Source of the DNA: Albugo candida
Taxonomy: Eukaryota; Oomycota; Peronosporomycetes; Albuginales
Reading direction: 5' to 3'
Assembly: GCA_040437565.1 (NCBI GenBank)
Contig: JBDOQK010000039.1
Coordinates: forward strand, 286,938 to 350,937
DNA length: 64,000 nucleotides
Part shown: positions 22,465 through 36,651 of the stretch, piece after piece
Layout of the letters: each line of letters begins with the position of its first letter
Numbering within the stretch: position 1 is the stretch's first letter
Made by a program: the position numbers and the translations under genes
Notes under the pieces: generated by a model
Seen by the model: only the letters and a program-made list of their open reading frames with translations
Told to the model about the DNA's origin: nothing
Database searches by the model: none

Positions 22465-23160
22465 ATGGAACCATTAGCAACAACATCGTCTTTTGGCGAA
22501 GTAGCATGGGCTGATCCTATCGCGGAGAAGGGAAAGAAACGGAAGCGCTTACAGAAGAAAGCACCAGGTGCTCCAAAACGTGGTAAATCACCCTATATCC
22601 TCTTCTCGATGGATAAAAGAGAAGAAATCAAGTCGCATATGCCGGATGATGCTAAAGTCACAGACGTCATGCGAGCCATTGCGGATGCTTGGTCCAAAAT
22701 GTCAGAGGATGAAAAGCAACCATGGAAATCTGCTGCTGAAGTCGATAAACAACGTTATGAAGAAGAAATGGCATCGTATGACGGCCCTCTCCGAGTTCCT
22801 AATAAACGTGCCAAAAAAGACCCTTCTGCACCGAAACGAGCATCGTCAGCATTCTTATTTTATAGTCAAGTCATGCGGCCCCAGTTGAAGAAAGAGAACC
22901 CAGATTTGAAGAACACTGACATCTCCAAACGGTTAGGAGAGGCTTGGTCCAAAGCAACGGACGTTCAGAAAGCTCCTTACGTAGAAAAAGAACGAGAGGA
23001 TCGAAGTCGATACAAGCGTGAAATGGAAGAGTGGAATATTACGAAGGATTCCATCGAACGTGAGATTGCTGTTGCACAACAGCAGTACAATAGTTACATG
23101 GCAATGACAGGGTTCGACCAAGTAGAACAACCAGCCACTTTTTCAACAAGGGAATTATAA
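22465..23160 (+). CDS. two-HMG-box chromatin protein
   Basis: 231 aa, single exon. ATG 22465 was chosen as the first ATG in frame. A basic N-terminus (KGKKRKRLQKK) precedes HMG box A (PGAPKRGKSPYILFSMDKRE to MASYDG). A basic linker (NKRAKKDPSAPKR) leads to box B (ASSAFLFYSQVMRPQLKKE to MEEWN). Each box has the expected aromatic and Pro-Lys-Arg start and the W/K/Y-spaced helices. Likely a nuclear architectural DNA-binding protein of the HMGB/NHP6 type. It ends in a short glutamine-containing tail rather than a long acidic tail. It is upstream of the myosin on the same strand, about 370 bp apart. Confidence 0.92.
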   Translation: MEPLATTSSFGEVAWADPIAEKGKKRKRLQKKAPGAPKRGKSPYILFSMDKREEIKSHMPDDAKVTDVMRAIADAWSKMSEDEKQPWKSAAEVDKQRYEEEMASYDGPLRVPNKRAKKDPSAPKRASSAFLFYSQVMRPQLKKENPDLKNTDISKRLGEAWSKATDVQKAPYVEKEREDRSRYKREMEEWNITKDSIEREIAVAQQQYNSYMAMTGFDQVEQPATFSTREL

Positions 23161-23533
23161 ATACGGCGATTATTGAGCCAACAAATGAAGACGTCGAGAT
23201 AATGTTGTGTATAGAGCCACATAAATTTACGGTTTTGCCGGTAGTGTCGTAATTTGTATGCTACTCGAATGATTATCTCGTGTGTTACATTACTTTACGT
23301 AAATATGTAGCGTGTCATCGCATCATGTAGCAACTGCGTCGCGAGTAATGCATAGCAATGTAATTCTAGTTCACGTCGAACGTCTGCATTGCAAACATTC
23401 ATTTTCCAAAAGGTCAAAGACTGCTCAACAGCATTATACTATCTCACTTTCTCACGTGATTTACCGGCTCTGCCCGAACACACTTTGTGTACCTTATCCA
23501 ACCATTTGAAAAGAGTCTATTTCGCCGCATTGT

Positions 23534-26500
23534 ATGGCCATGATTGAGACTCTCACATCTACATCACTTGAAATCGGCAATGAAATTTGGATATCTGATC
23601 CAAAACAAGTTTGGCGCACTGTTAAAATAAAAAGAATTCACCAAAATGGCTTCGTTGTCGACGTCGCTGGTGCGTACAAGACCGAAACTATCGATATTCG
23701 TGAAGCTGGGGGATTGTTCAAAGTGAACCCAAATGTTGTCGACGATATGACTGGTCTTTACTACATTCACGAAGCTGGTATACTACATAATCTGGCCATG
23801 CGATTGCGTCCTGAATGTTTGCGTCCATATACGTTGATGGCCAATGTATTGATTGCTGTGAATCCTTTGGTAAAAATTGTTGAACCCAAAGTGGAGGACT
23901 ACATTAAAGCACAGTTGGGAGAATGCTCACCTCATCCTTATCTCATTGCGGAAATGGCATTCCAGCAAATGATTTTGCAGAAGGAAAATGCTCAATCCCA
24001 GTCAATCGTTATTTCAGGGGAGTCAGGCGCAGGAAAAACAGAGACCTCGAAGGTTGTGTTACGTTTTTTGACGTCTCGGGAATATGTCTTTGCTGCAAGC
24101 AGCGAGCAATTGGTCAAGCTCCCAGCAACCAAATTGGCGGAAGTTGCGATGCCTGAGAAAGCTGATTCAATACAAAGCAGCTACGGGACTGAAATTGATA
24201 AGAGGTTATGGGACACTAATCCAATACTCGAGGCTTTCGGTAACGCGAAAACATCACGTAATCACAATTCCTCTCGCTTTGGTAAGTACATGAATCTGCA
24301 ATTTGATGATAAAAATTCCTTCAAGCTTTCGGCTGCGTTCATTGAGACATATCTGCTCGAGAAGTTCCGAGTAGTGGCACAGATCCCTGGAGAACGAAAT
24401 TTTCATATCTTTTACTTTTTAATATCTGGAGCAGATGAAGAACTGCGACATGATCTCCGGCTACATTCCGCAGAATCTTTCACATATTTGAATCGGAGTA
24501 ATTGTATATCTGATCCGAACATTGATGACGAGATATTGTTTGATGAAGTCGTTAGCGCTATGACGACAGTAAACATCGATTCAAGTATGCAAAAGGAAAT
24601 ATGGAAGATTTTGGCAGCTGTATTGCATCTCGGAAACATACAATTTCAATTAGCAGAGACTTCCGAAGGAGAGAGTGTCCAAGTTGCTGATCTGGACGCA
24701 CTTGAGATTTGTGCTGAGTTACTGGGTGTGGACCCGGCCAACCTTTTTCGTGTCATCACGGAGCGAGAGATTGTCACTCGAGATGAGAAGATTTCGATAA
24801 AGAGAACTGTGAAAGAAGGTTGCCAAATTCGAGATACCATTGCCAAGTCAATTTATTCTCAGCTGTTCAAATGGATTGTATACAGAATTAACGTCACGCT
24901 TGGACGTAAAAGTCGGCCGCTTCCTTTTATCGGGGTGCTTGATATTTTTGGTTTCGAATCTTTTGAGAGAAATGATTTTGAACAGCTTTTGATCAATTTT
25001 GCCAGCGAGGCTTTACAAGCAACGTTCAATCAGCACGTCTTTGTTGCCGAACAAGATCTATTCAGGAAGGAGGGCATTCAGATCGGAACAATCGCGTGGC
25101 AGGATAATCGGGACTGCATCAATCTGATCACTCAAAAACTCGACGGGATATTACCACTGCTGGATCAGGAGGCTAAGAATCCCAATCCGAGTGACAAAAA
25201 GTGGAATGCTACTTTGCATAAGACACATTGTGATCATTCGCACTTTTTACCCCCACACGAAAAAGACAAACAGTTTGTGTTTATCATAAAACACTTTGCA
25301 ACGCATGTCCCCTATACAATCGGTAATTTCGTGGACAAAAACACGGATCTTATTCCTCAAGACTTGGAGTTGTTGGTCAGATCGAGCTCGTCCCAATTAT
25401 TGAGCACCTTGTTCGACTCAAAAATGGTAGTAGACCCGCAAACTAATTCTCAGAAAGAGCCGTTTTTTGATATGAAGACACTCGGAAAGAGTGTTTCTGC
25501 CAGCTTTTGCGACCAAATGCGAAATCTTGTTGATACTCTGAATTCGACGAGATGCAACTTTATCCGATGCATCAAACCGAATTCCACAATGAAACCCAAC
25601 AATTTCGATCCCGCATACGTTGTCAACCAACTTCGTTGCGCGGGAATGCTGGAGACTTGCGAACTGCTCCAAGTGGGCCTTCCAACCCGAGTGACCTATG
25701 AAGAGATCTGCCGGATCTACAAACCTGCTTTACCTACAGCAGTAGCACCATTATTTGCCGCGTCCTCTGATAGAACGCTAACTGAAGCTATACTTTGGGC
25801 CTTCCGAGTGGACTCGGATGCCTATCACCTCGGAAGAACCAGAGTCTTCTTCAAGACAGGAAAAATTGCTTTGTTGGATGCTTTACTCACTGTCGATATG
25901 GAAAAAATGGGACCTTGGATTCTTTCTCGTCTACACAAATGGTTAGCAAGACGCCGGTGGCGATACGCGACTGCAAAAGTTTATGGACTGCAAGCATTTA
26001 ACTGGCTGCATGAGTACACAAGACAACGAAGACGAGCTGCTGTGAAAGTCCAAGCAATTTTGCGAATGGTTCAGTGTAGACGAGAGTTCCTGAGGCAACG
26101 AAATTTTCATCAGTACCTCCAAATGCGCAAGGTAACAACAAGAAAACAATTCAAACGAGCGATGTATACCATTATTGCAAATAATGCTTTAGTGGAGCTC
26201 TGGTCGCGAGCAAAAACTCGCATCGAAATGGTTTGTAAAGTCTTCGCTTGTTTATTTGTCTATGATTACTCACCTCCCAATCTCATTTGACGTAGCAACA
26301 AAAGCTGCAAACACAGTCAGCTGGTCTCATTCAAGCAGTTGCGCGTGGATATATAGTACGAAAAAGTTCAAAGAGTCAAAGCGTTCGAGTAAAGCAAGCC
26401 CGAGTAGGCTTGGCAGTTCAGGGAAAAACTACTGCCAAGGAACTAGAGAAAAAAATGACCGCTAGAAAGCGATGGCGCGTTGCTTACTGTGTAGTCAAAG

Positions 26501-27966
26501 TACAAAGCTACTTACAACAGCAAATGGTTTCTCGAAGTGCCGGACTACTGGCTTTGAAACAATCCATCGTGGCTCGAAAAATTCAGCGGCAATATCGAAT
26601 CTATTTGGCGCGTGCTGAGGAGCAACAGAAAACAACATTCAGAAGCGCTCAGACCGGTTCCGAAGTTGAATATGCCGCATCACAGGAACATGCTACTAGT
26701 GATGTCAAGTTGTCGCATGAAGAGGAGCTTCGTGATCTATATCGGTTACAAGATTTCAATGTGACCAACCGTCTTAGTTCCCTTGGGCCCATGGCTACGG
26801 GAACTTTGGGAGAAGTTGGAACTGTTGGAGCACTTGGAACTGTCGAAGGTGTACATCATGACTTGAATGCGTATGAGCAAGATGCATTGAATGTCGATCC
26901 TACCAAAAACGGAGCTTATGGATCAAATGGTGTTCCCGGCTTCATGAAAAAACAGGATACATTGAAAAATGCCGATCTCAGCTGGGTTGCCGATGAAGGT
27001 CTGATTGAAGAAGGCCAGGGTGTTGCTGGGAATAGTTGCGGTGAAGAAGTGACTGAAACAAAATGCGATTTAGACGGAGGAGGTGAAAAAACTTTGTACC
27101 GACCCTTGATGGCGGCTGAAGATGAAGCGCTCAATCCAATTGAATGCTTACAAGACTTTCCCATTGGTCCACCTGTCCCTTACAAAGGTGGCATTTTCAC
27201 ATGCACATTGATTGGTCACAGAAAACAGCTAGATCAGGATTGGGGTGACGAGTATTTCGAATACGTATTACGATGCACGTGGGGTCGTGATATACTCGAG
27301 CAATCAAAGACAGCTTGGCTTGTAGGTGGGAGATACAATGATTTTAATGTACTGCATCAAGAATTGAAAGCAGCAGCTTCCGGTCATCGTAGAAAACGTG
27401 CTCCGTGGTTCCCTCGTTTTCCAAAACGTCATCCATTCTCAACGATGGTGGGGAAAAATCAACGAGAACAATTTATCATCAAGCGCGAAAAAGAACTGAA
27501 TCGATACATGACGCAGGTTTTGACGCAAATGCCAGATGCTTTACTCAATGTCCATTTGGATCGCTTTTTAAACCTTACGCTTCGAACACAGGATATCGGG
27601 GAGCGGGAGGCTTTTGCTGAAGCTCGAAAGCGATGGGAGGAGGAAGAACGACAAGCACTCGTGACAGCAGCACATGCTGAACCTTTAAAGGATTCGGAGC
27701 TGCATGAGGTTGAACAACTGGTTCATCAATTATTACAGAAAATTATGCATGGAACTGGTGACCTTCGTCAGGCCACTGATCTTCAGGAAATGATTCATGC
27801 CGTCAAAGTCTTACAGCCTCGGGTCGCAGCATCAGCGCAAATAGGAGCTGGGGTTGATATGGAGCTGGTACCCTTGGCAATGCAGCTACAGGATGACATT
27901 CAAGATGCGTATAATCAATACAATGACGCATTATTGGCTGTACGACTTGGACATGATTTAAATTAG
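23534..27966 (+). CDS. unconventional myosin with IQ motifs and C-terminal PX domain
   Basis: About 1455 aa in two exons (23534-26230 and 26296-27966) joined by a 65-bp phase-0 intron. An SH3-like N-terminus precedes the motor domain. The motor has P-loop GESGAGKT (residues 162-169), switch I-like NHNSSRFGKY, switch II DIFGFESFE and the actin-binding-region phrase FIRCIKPN. IQ-type segments follow (AVKVQAILRMVQCRREFL; LIQAVARGYIVRK; VARKIQRQYRIYLAR). After a spacer with GTLGEVGTVGALGTVEG comes a PX domain at about 27170-27570 (GGRYNDFNVLHQEL, then PPF-like basic WFPRFPKRHPF and FIIKREKELNRYM). Known: PX binds phosphoinositides, and myosins with PX tails are reported in oomycetes (class XXX in my memory). 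Inferred role: actin-based transport on endosomal membranes. Confidence 0.95.
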
Positions 27967-30900
27967 CTGGAAGTACCTCTGTCGAAGCGTGGTAGTTGAG
28001 AAGACCCGCTAAGAGATTTCGGCGTAGTTTCTCATCAATCTAGAAAAAATCTCGGTTGTTGTTTCATATTAGAGGCGGAATGAACGTTTCGCGATGAAGT
28101 GACTAGGAGATGTGCACTTTTATAGACGTAAACGCTGTAAAGTAAGCGTGAGCATAAAACTCACTATTCACTTTCCAAGGGTAATGTGGTTGCTATAAAG
28201 ATAAGTTTATGGAAGTGGAATTGTCTCCCTATGCATGATAGAAAAGTAATTGCACGTTGACTGGTTGCTCCAAATCTTAATTGATGGAGACTATTGGTCT
28301 CTGGCATGCTAATGTAAGAAATCGCCTGACCGGTGTTGTTGTCCCGTTCTATCGACTTTATTATTCGAAACTAGTGACAAAATTTGCTCTAGCAACTTGT
28401 AACAAGGGACGTTAGCGTGTCTGCTGGATGAGCACCACCCTGGTCGAGCGATGCTTGAACATTTGAGCATTGGAGAATGGACCTTGTCGCACAGCTGGAT
28501 AAGGCGATTTGAAGAAGATGCGAATCAAGTTAAGTCCTTCAAAAATTGAAGAAGGCCTCGCAATGGAAGAAAAGAACGCCATATATAGATCGGTAATGAA
28601 TACGAGGACGTGGAGGCTAAGGAACTTCTAAAAGATAGAGATGGTACTCGTAAAAACTTAAAGCTCGTTGAATGCATACGCCGCTAATTTATGGCTGGAT
28701 AATGAAATAAGTCCATTTGGTTGTGCTTGATTTCATCACATAAGACTTCCAACCTGCTTTGTCAAGATACTTAGGCTTAGTAAACTGGTCGTGCACAAAG
28801 CTATACATTTGGCCAGTTACTGCTTCGGAAGTTTTCTTGACTCTCGAGCGCTTTGCAGCTGCTCGATGTCGATGTAGTGTACTAGTACTAGAGATGGCTG
28901 GCGCTTGTATCCAGCATCAGTATTGGATTCTGTTGACCAAAGCAGCGCGCTAATGTGACTTAACACCATTCAATGTCACAAAGTGCTTCTTACATCAAAG
29001 TTTGTAGGAACTCAACAGGTGAATGCAGCGTAAGTTTGCAACCAATCTTTCGTTTGGCTTCGAGATATTGCCTCTTAAGGATACATACTATATAGATATT
29101 ACGATATGATTTCGACCCGCTGAATTAGTTAATATGCGTCCCTTTGATCCTTGCTGTATGCTTCCATATCAATATCTCGCTCGAAGATATACTCAAAATA
29201 GAAACATGTGATTTGACCGCTTGGTATTCGATTAAGAGTCAACTGATTGAGACGTTTATCGAAGGTATCGCACACTTAGAGCTACAAGACAAAGTAAGCT
29301 ACATCAATGTCGTTGGTACTTTCAGTGATGACGCTTTATTCTTTAGCAAACGTTTCTGGAGGTACTTCGAATGGAGCTCAGTATATGGATTGATGATACC
29401 GCGATAATATGACTCATCATTCATAGCATTTTACTTTTCTGGGAAATGGCACTTGGTTTTACATGGCCGAAACGGAAGGCAATTTTATGGTGCATAACTC
29501 ATCAATCCAATTGAACAGGTTGCGCTGGTATCAGAAAATCAAAGTACTTGATATCCCAATCTGAGCGGTACACCAACAAGCCAATTCACAATATTCACAA
29601 TATTCAGCAGCGACTCTACTTACGTATAAATCGGTCAATCAGGAATCAATCTATGAAGTTACCATGCGGTTATGGTGTAGTTATACTTGATCGAATAGAA
29701 TCTTCAGTGGCTAAAACCTCAATAAGGCACCGAGCAGCCTCACCCGCTATATCGACGAACACGACACAGCTATGAAAGAGAGCTTATCGTTTCAAACCTA
29801 GTTGGGTCCTTGAACGCACTTGCATTAATATCACAATACATCGATTGCGGGAGAGTTAGACGCCCTTTTTTCGTTTGCTGCCCTATACAAAATCGCCCAA
29901 TTACACTTGAAAAGCGTTATCACAAATTTCAGCCGCACGGCTCGTTTTACAATCACATGTGTGCACGAAAGCAGGCTTTGACTCTCTCAACAATATACTT
30001 GATTCCTACGCAATAACCAAAGAACCTATTTCCCAAGTAATGCAGATATTATTTTACTTATTTTATCTCCTATTCTAGCTCTATTTTCAAGTTTATTAAG
30101 ATCCACCATACAGAATACTTTGCCAAGTCATACACAGAAATCCTTTGGGTTTTCAGCATCACATAACAGACTTGTACACAAATGGCCATATGATATATGA
30201 CACAAATTGTCAAGTCAAGATTTGATTGTGTAATTTGACTCACTTATAAATGATTAAGGCAAAGGCGTTTGAAGCTACCGACGATATTATAAAATATTCC
30301 GGCGAGAAATTTCATGTGGACCTGCTTAACGCGTCTTCTCGCATCCTCTTAATTGTATGAAAAGCGGCTAGAGGTAGCAATACATTGAGTGGACGCAAGT
30401 AGCTGTGGTTCTTGCTGCGCAACACGTCACGTCAAAGCGACCGAGCATCAGTAATTCAGTATGCCTCAACCAGGTATAAGATGAATATCATGCTAAGTAG
30501 GGGTGAACGAGGACAGCTTTTTTATGTATTATCCAAGTCAACGTGACAGAAGGTAAGCGCAGAAGTCGTGTATTTGAAAAGCATTTCCCTGCACCTTTTT
30601 TCGTCTCCTCCTCCTCCAATTTTTTCAGATGTTTTATCAGTCTCTGTTACTTCACTGGTGCATGCAGTTTGGAAATGAATTTGTTTCAATTCAGCGAAGG
30701 CGGAATAATCAGGTGTGATGTTTCATTCTGACTCAGAACTACAATACTTCGTATATAAATTGCATTCAACAGGAGCCCGAACCAAGTCGATTCATCCGCA
30801 CAAATACTCACTTGAAAAGCTTTCCGTGCAACCATTATCGAACAATGATGGCCAGAAGGAGGTTGGTTCACGATATTCTGTGAGGACTACATGAATAAGA

Positions 30901-33900
30901 GATCCTCGAGGTCTGTTACAAATATATTGAGGTCGACGGATCTTCAGCGTACAACTTAGTGGACTTCAAGTGCATACAAGACAAAGATGGATGTTTGCAT
31001 TGGTGCTGCTTTCTACTGCAGAACCTTATTCCGGCTTCCGTAGTGTCATTATGCTTTATTTTGCAGACAGGCTGCATGATAATGAGCACGCTAAAAGTTC
31101 ATCAAAAGTATTGGGGTTCGAGTTCGGATGGAGCGACATTATGACATGGGAAGTAGAAGCACAATCAAGTGGATATAATCTTCATTATCATTATTGATTT
31201 GCCAGTTCCGATAAGGCTATTGATCCAAATGAAAGACATACGATCCGGTCTTCCTCTATGGAATAGGTCATAGGGAAACAGGGACATGATGTTTTTATTC
31301 AATGTAAGGATGTGCATTAGCATCATGATCAGCGGAACCTAGGGGAGCAATTCGCGTATCGCTCAGGATGCACATTTCCAAAACGATGTGGAATATTTCA
31401 TAAACACAGTGCCTTCTGATATTCTTCTGCAACACATAATATCAACCACGTGGGATAGTATAAGGCAAAGTCCCTGCGATCGTCTGATAAATCCGAGAAG
31501 CTCCGAGGCAGGAATGACATAAGTAATGCAAGTCAGTCATTTAAACTACACAGAGTACCAAAACAAATGACGTTGTATAGAATCGACACCAAGTAATAAT
31601 GTCTTTAATGGTGCAGATTCTTCGGTGCGCGTAAATGTATTTCTTCCCGTCAGATTCTGTTCTCAATGGTTACGTCTCTCGATGAAGATACTGAACCAAT
31701 CTAGACATAAATCTGAATTACGGATGAAAGGACTCCAAGCAAGAGCTAACTAATGCATAATGCTCATAATGCAGCGGTAGAAGAATTCTGATCGGATGAG
31801 CTCAATTGATACTATCCTGTTGTCTCTAATGTCCGCACAGAGTATTCGATATTGCGTGTTCTCCTCTATTTTTAATAATGTCCATGCAATTGATTGGGAT
31901 CGTGCTAGAATCTGCGCTCCTGTGGTATGAGGAATGCATGCCATGTCCAATAGAGCTTTCTTTAGACCAGACTTGCTCTTCTCCTGCTTTCTATTACCGT
32001 TTAATTCCCCCAGTGATAAAAATCTCGCCGGGTTTGAAATCGGATGACCTCAATGGCCAGTAGCACAATTCGTGTTTTCATATCACTGAAGAAATGTTGA
32101 CTGCAAAAATGGATGTTAGCGCTGTCCTGCTAACAGGGGTTTTGACGCGCTCCTTTAAATTCTACTTTTTTTGTGAGAAAAATGAGCGGTTAGTTACTGC
32201 GGCACTATAAGATACACATAAATGACTGACCCATTACCAGCTTGGCGACACTATATTTCGCGCATGGTTATGCTATAATCCGTCAGAATCTATTTGACCA
32301 GGTCTTGCACGCGGACATGCCCATCGTAACTTATGGTAACATTTTTTCACGTTGTAGCACAGGACACAGCGCCAGCCAACAAGAAGCAGAATGCACATGA
32401 AGAGCGAAACGCGCCGCTCTAGAAGTAAAAATGGGTGAGTCCCCGTGACCTTTTCCTTGTACGGGGGGGATTGAGATACCACTCGACGAATGATGGCAAT
32501 ATGCTCGAGATGACGGTACTGATAGCTCGTAAATAGGTATTGATTTATCAAAGACTCTCTCAATCCATGCCCGCTCGTATTTGGTTAAGCAGGACTTCTA
32601 TTACTGTACTTTTTTACTTTTTTCAAGTGATTATAGACCCTCCGTAACCTTACAATCATTTATGCATTTTGCTTATGCTTAAGAAGACGGGCAGACTGCG
32701 CAGATACCTCGCGATCCTCGGGTCGACTTTCCTGCAGGCACTCACCTCTCACTAGGCTAGGAGTGTACAATGAATGTGTACGCTTTAGATGCCGCACTAA
32801 CATAACAGAGATTCGTCCGTGGTCTCCTATAAACTGCGAAGTCACCAATCTAGAATCATACATGGTGCGTGGCTAATAAATTACATATCAAAGCAGCATC
32901 CAGACTGCAGGAGTTGCCGGTACGTATTTGAGTGTACTATATCACTTGGTGCGGAAATGCAGATAGCAACCACTCGATGATCAAAAGCTTATGTTACAGA
33001 TCAGCAATGTGTACAGTTTCATGAGATTGACTTGTAGTCTACTTTAATTCCAGTTATAGTAACGAAGAATACATAGCGGCATGCTCAACGTCTCAAATAT
33101 TATTGTCATAATTGTATCAGAGCTGGATCGCGTGTGCTGTATGATATCCATCGCTGTTGGTTGATCCGATCAATCCCTGTGAATTCCACTTTACTGTCAT
33201 TATGCGATAAAATCAGTCAGGTGAGGAATATCCATACAAGGAACTTGACAATAATATTCTCATTTGTTTAACGCACATCACCGTGTACAAATGATGGGAA
33301 AATGCCTGCATGAACGTGTATGCAGTATTGCCAGCCATGACGAACACGCATTGCAGCTCATCTTAGATTATTTATGGCTTTTGATAAACATCACGCGCAA
33401 AAATATGCATCCACTATCCTGCCTGCGGGACAAGTTTTACGCTATTCAGTGAGAAATGAATTGAATGAGATTTCAAACTGAAGTGCATCCTCCACCTATA
33501 TCCACTGCCTCATCATATTGTTACACATTCCACATAACAAAAGAAGTACTCGATTCTGTACAATTCCGTTGAAGTCTTCCATATTGATAGTATATGCGAC
33601 CGGCACAGAAACAAAGTAGATTCTGAACTGTCGATTAATGGGACTTCTCCAGAGCTGAGCAGCCAATAGAGCTTTTGACTTGATCAAGTCGTGTGATAAC
33701 TATTTTGAAGATTAGGAGACTACTCTTCATCCTCACGTACAATATTGACAGGCTCCATGGAAGAGAGTTGATGACAGATTGCACGACGATCAGTCTACCA
33801 TGTGATTCATCACGTCCATTTTTCGCTGAAAAATTTGGTGGCTGGAATTATCGACATAATTCCTGTACCTGAATGATTTACTATTTTATTTGTGGTGATT

Positions 33901-34450
33901 CTTGACCTTCATTAACGAAGGTAATAATGCCAAATTCTACTAGAGTAGTGAATAAATTCATTCCAGCTCAAGAAGAATAAAGTTTGTGGTACACGAAGTG
34001 CTAGGGAATGGGATGAAGAAATTGAACGTTGCGCATTCGTAGATCAAAAGTATGGGACAAGAGTTTTGTGCATATTTTGAACGGCTGAGTAGACGGCATG
34101 CCATTTAATCATTTGAATTCGCTTCCTGTTGACTTGTAGCCCATGGTTTTGCTTGTGTGGGCAACATGATTGTTTTGGTCTTGTACGAATATTATTTCTG
34201 AGAATTCACCTTGTTCTACGTCGCTAGATATCACGAGAATGATCGTATCTACGTCCTCTGGGTTCTGTTTAGTGGGCGAGGTCAAATTCACAATTAATTA
34301 TGTGAGTACGTTTCGTTACTTCCGGTGAATTGATTGATACTGCGACATTGCGGCCGCAACTGGTTGATTATCCAGTGTGACCGTTCAAGTTTTGTCGCTA
34401 AATAGCTCAGATGCTACGTACATGTGAATCCCAGTAGCTACCTACTTTGA
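27967..34450. other. gene-poor stretch
   Basis: About 6.5 kb with only short open frames (the longest are about 60-96 codons) and no recognisable domain, LTR, transposase relic or RNA gene. A frame at 29144-29407 (87 codons, ISLEDILKIETCDLTAWY) is the most coding-like. I would not call it a gene. AT-leaning throughout. Confidence 0.6.
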
Positions 34451-34459
34451 CTTGATACA

Positions 34460-35241
34460 ATGCCTGTATTTACTGCTGGATTTGCAGCAGCAATGACCAA
34501 AGCTTGCGTAGCTATTCGATCTTGTATCTTCCTCATGGAGCCAAGTAAATTTGATGATAGTGACTATCCGCTGATAGTTAGAACATTAGAAATAATGTAC
34601 GTAGCGTCAGGGTTGCTGAAGCGCAAGGTAATCCAGGCAGACGGGTCGTGTTTTATTCCCGTGATAAACTGATATGAGTTATTCATTGCCCGATTCCGTC
34701 AGGTACCATTCAAAAATCGCGCCAATATTACTCGATGCAAACTTAGTTCTAATCTTATTTGATTCAGCACTAAGAATCATGCAGCTCTACCTAGACCCAC
34801 TGAGTTACAATTTTTTTAGTGCTGACGTCAATGCTCTCCATTTCTACAGCAAACTAGTGGCGAAGTCTTGCAAAGCCACCTATTTCGTGCATTTCGAGTC
34901 AATGTTAGATGATGGACCATTACGAAAGACGTATAAGCGCCAGAATCTATATTAGCGGTNNNNNNNNNNNNNNNNNNNNNNNNNNNNNNNNNNNNNNNNN
35001 NNNNNNNNNNNNNNNNNNNNNNNNNNNNNNNNNNNNNNNNNNNNNNNNNNNNNNNNNNNCATGCAGCTCTACCTAGACCCACTGAGTTACAATTTTTTTA
35101 GTGCTGACGTCAATGCTCTCCATTTCTACAGCAAACTAGTGGCGAAGTCTTGCAAAGCCACCTATTTCGTGCATTTCGAGTCAATGTTAGATGATGGACC
35201 ATTACGAAAGACGTATAAGCGCCAGAATCTATATTAGCGGT
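34460..35241 (+). other. weak coding signal with a contig overlap
   Basis: Two adjacent plus-strand frames (34460-34672 and 34674-34955) carry coding-like composition but no motif. 34778-34959 (182 bp) is repeated as 35060-35241 on either side of gap 34960-35059, ending at the gap edges. Treat as one locus; it may be a decayed gene. Confidence 0.35.
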
Positions 35242-36651
35242 CATGATACCGAACACCCATGCACACATGCCCCCTTCATGCATCTCTTGTTCGATCAAAT
35301 AAGTTCCAGTATTGATTCAGCCTGCTAAATGCACATATACTCCTTGCATTCAGGTTCAATTACTGCTGATAATTTCATCGGTGTCCTGCTATATAGAATT
35401 ACAGAGAAGTAGTTCGGTAACGCAACTTGATGTTCCGATCGATATATATCTATTAAACGAGAAGTATCATCATTGTATCGGCATGTGACGGTAAGGTAAA
35501 CAACACTGACCATTCGGTAGTGACAAATAAGTTTGATTAGCTATACTCATGGTGTCGAATTTACTGAAATACTCGACCGCTGAGAACGAAGCTACTTTAT
35601 TAAGCACGAGGTGGTGATATTTTCATTGAAGAACCTTGCTCTGGCGACCTTCGCATGACGATTCTTGTACTTTATACGATCATCTTTACACAGATTTGCA
35701 TCGTGTATTCATTTTAGACGGGATAATAAACCACGTCACAGGCTTGCATGAGCTTCAACTCTTTCGAAATAGTGAAGTCGGTAAGTGAAGCAATAGGATT
35801 CGAGCACGTTCTTATATCTCTCAAAGATAATTTTCCGACCGATCGAAAGCTCCCTCAAATGTGGTGGCAACCGCTGATAATCAATTGATGTTTGTTCAGC
35901 AACTTTCTAAAAAGTCTTTATGTCCCTTAAGCAACACGACACCCAACAGAGATCTATCCAATTCCGCAAGCTCCAGCGCTCCAAATTGATTTACTGGTAT
36001 GTTCACCACGCTTGTAGCCGGACGCATCAACTATCTATCTATATATTGAGCACCAGTGATTGATTTTCAGAATGCTGCAAGTGGTTCGAATAGGTTTGCA
36101 ATCTCTTTTTAATGGTCCTGGCAGTGTCCCCAACTTCGAACGAAAAGCTCCAATTAGAATGACTTTTGAAATTCGCTGAATCAGGCAGGTAGATCAGTCG
36201 CCAAGTAGCGTAATTATTCTTAAAAAGGTCTTTTTCTTTGCAGTATGAGGTGTGGTTCTTGTGATAGTATTTTGATCACAATTTACTCAGTTTGACCTTT
36301 CTATGCCCCCGTATCAGTCGAATTTGTGATCAGGTGATGCTGAAACGGGTGCTACGCACACGTATTTTCTGCATCAACAAGCAATAAGTCTCTGAGCTGT
36401 GCCAGCACAAGATGTAGATAGTCGTCATCTCGGAATGTTTATGTACAAGTGAATATAGCGGCGATCACTGGTGTCACCAATGTCAGCAACGCGTACCAAC
36501 GGCAAGACCAGATAGCTCTCTGGATAGAAGCATGTAACTTCTTTGACCCTCCGCGTTACTGCTTATATATTGCTTAAAGTTCGATCATAGCGGGAGAAAG
36601 TACAATGCTTCATATATCATTATCCAACTGGCCGTCAATTGCAGGTTAAGG
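35242..36651. other. no gene seen
   Basis: About 1.4 kb upstream of the bZIP gene. No open frame of note and no repeat element recognised apart from the start of the 36309 contig overlap. Confidence 0.5.

Noticed and set aside
32273-32563. 96-codon minus-strand frame in the gene desert
   Set aside because: No recognisable motif and composition not distinct from the neighbouring non-coding sequence.
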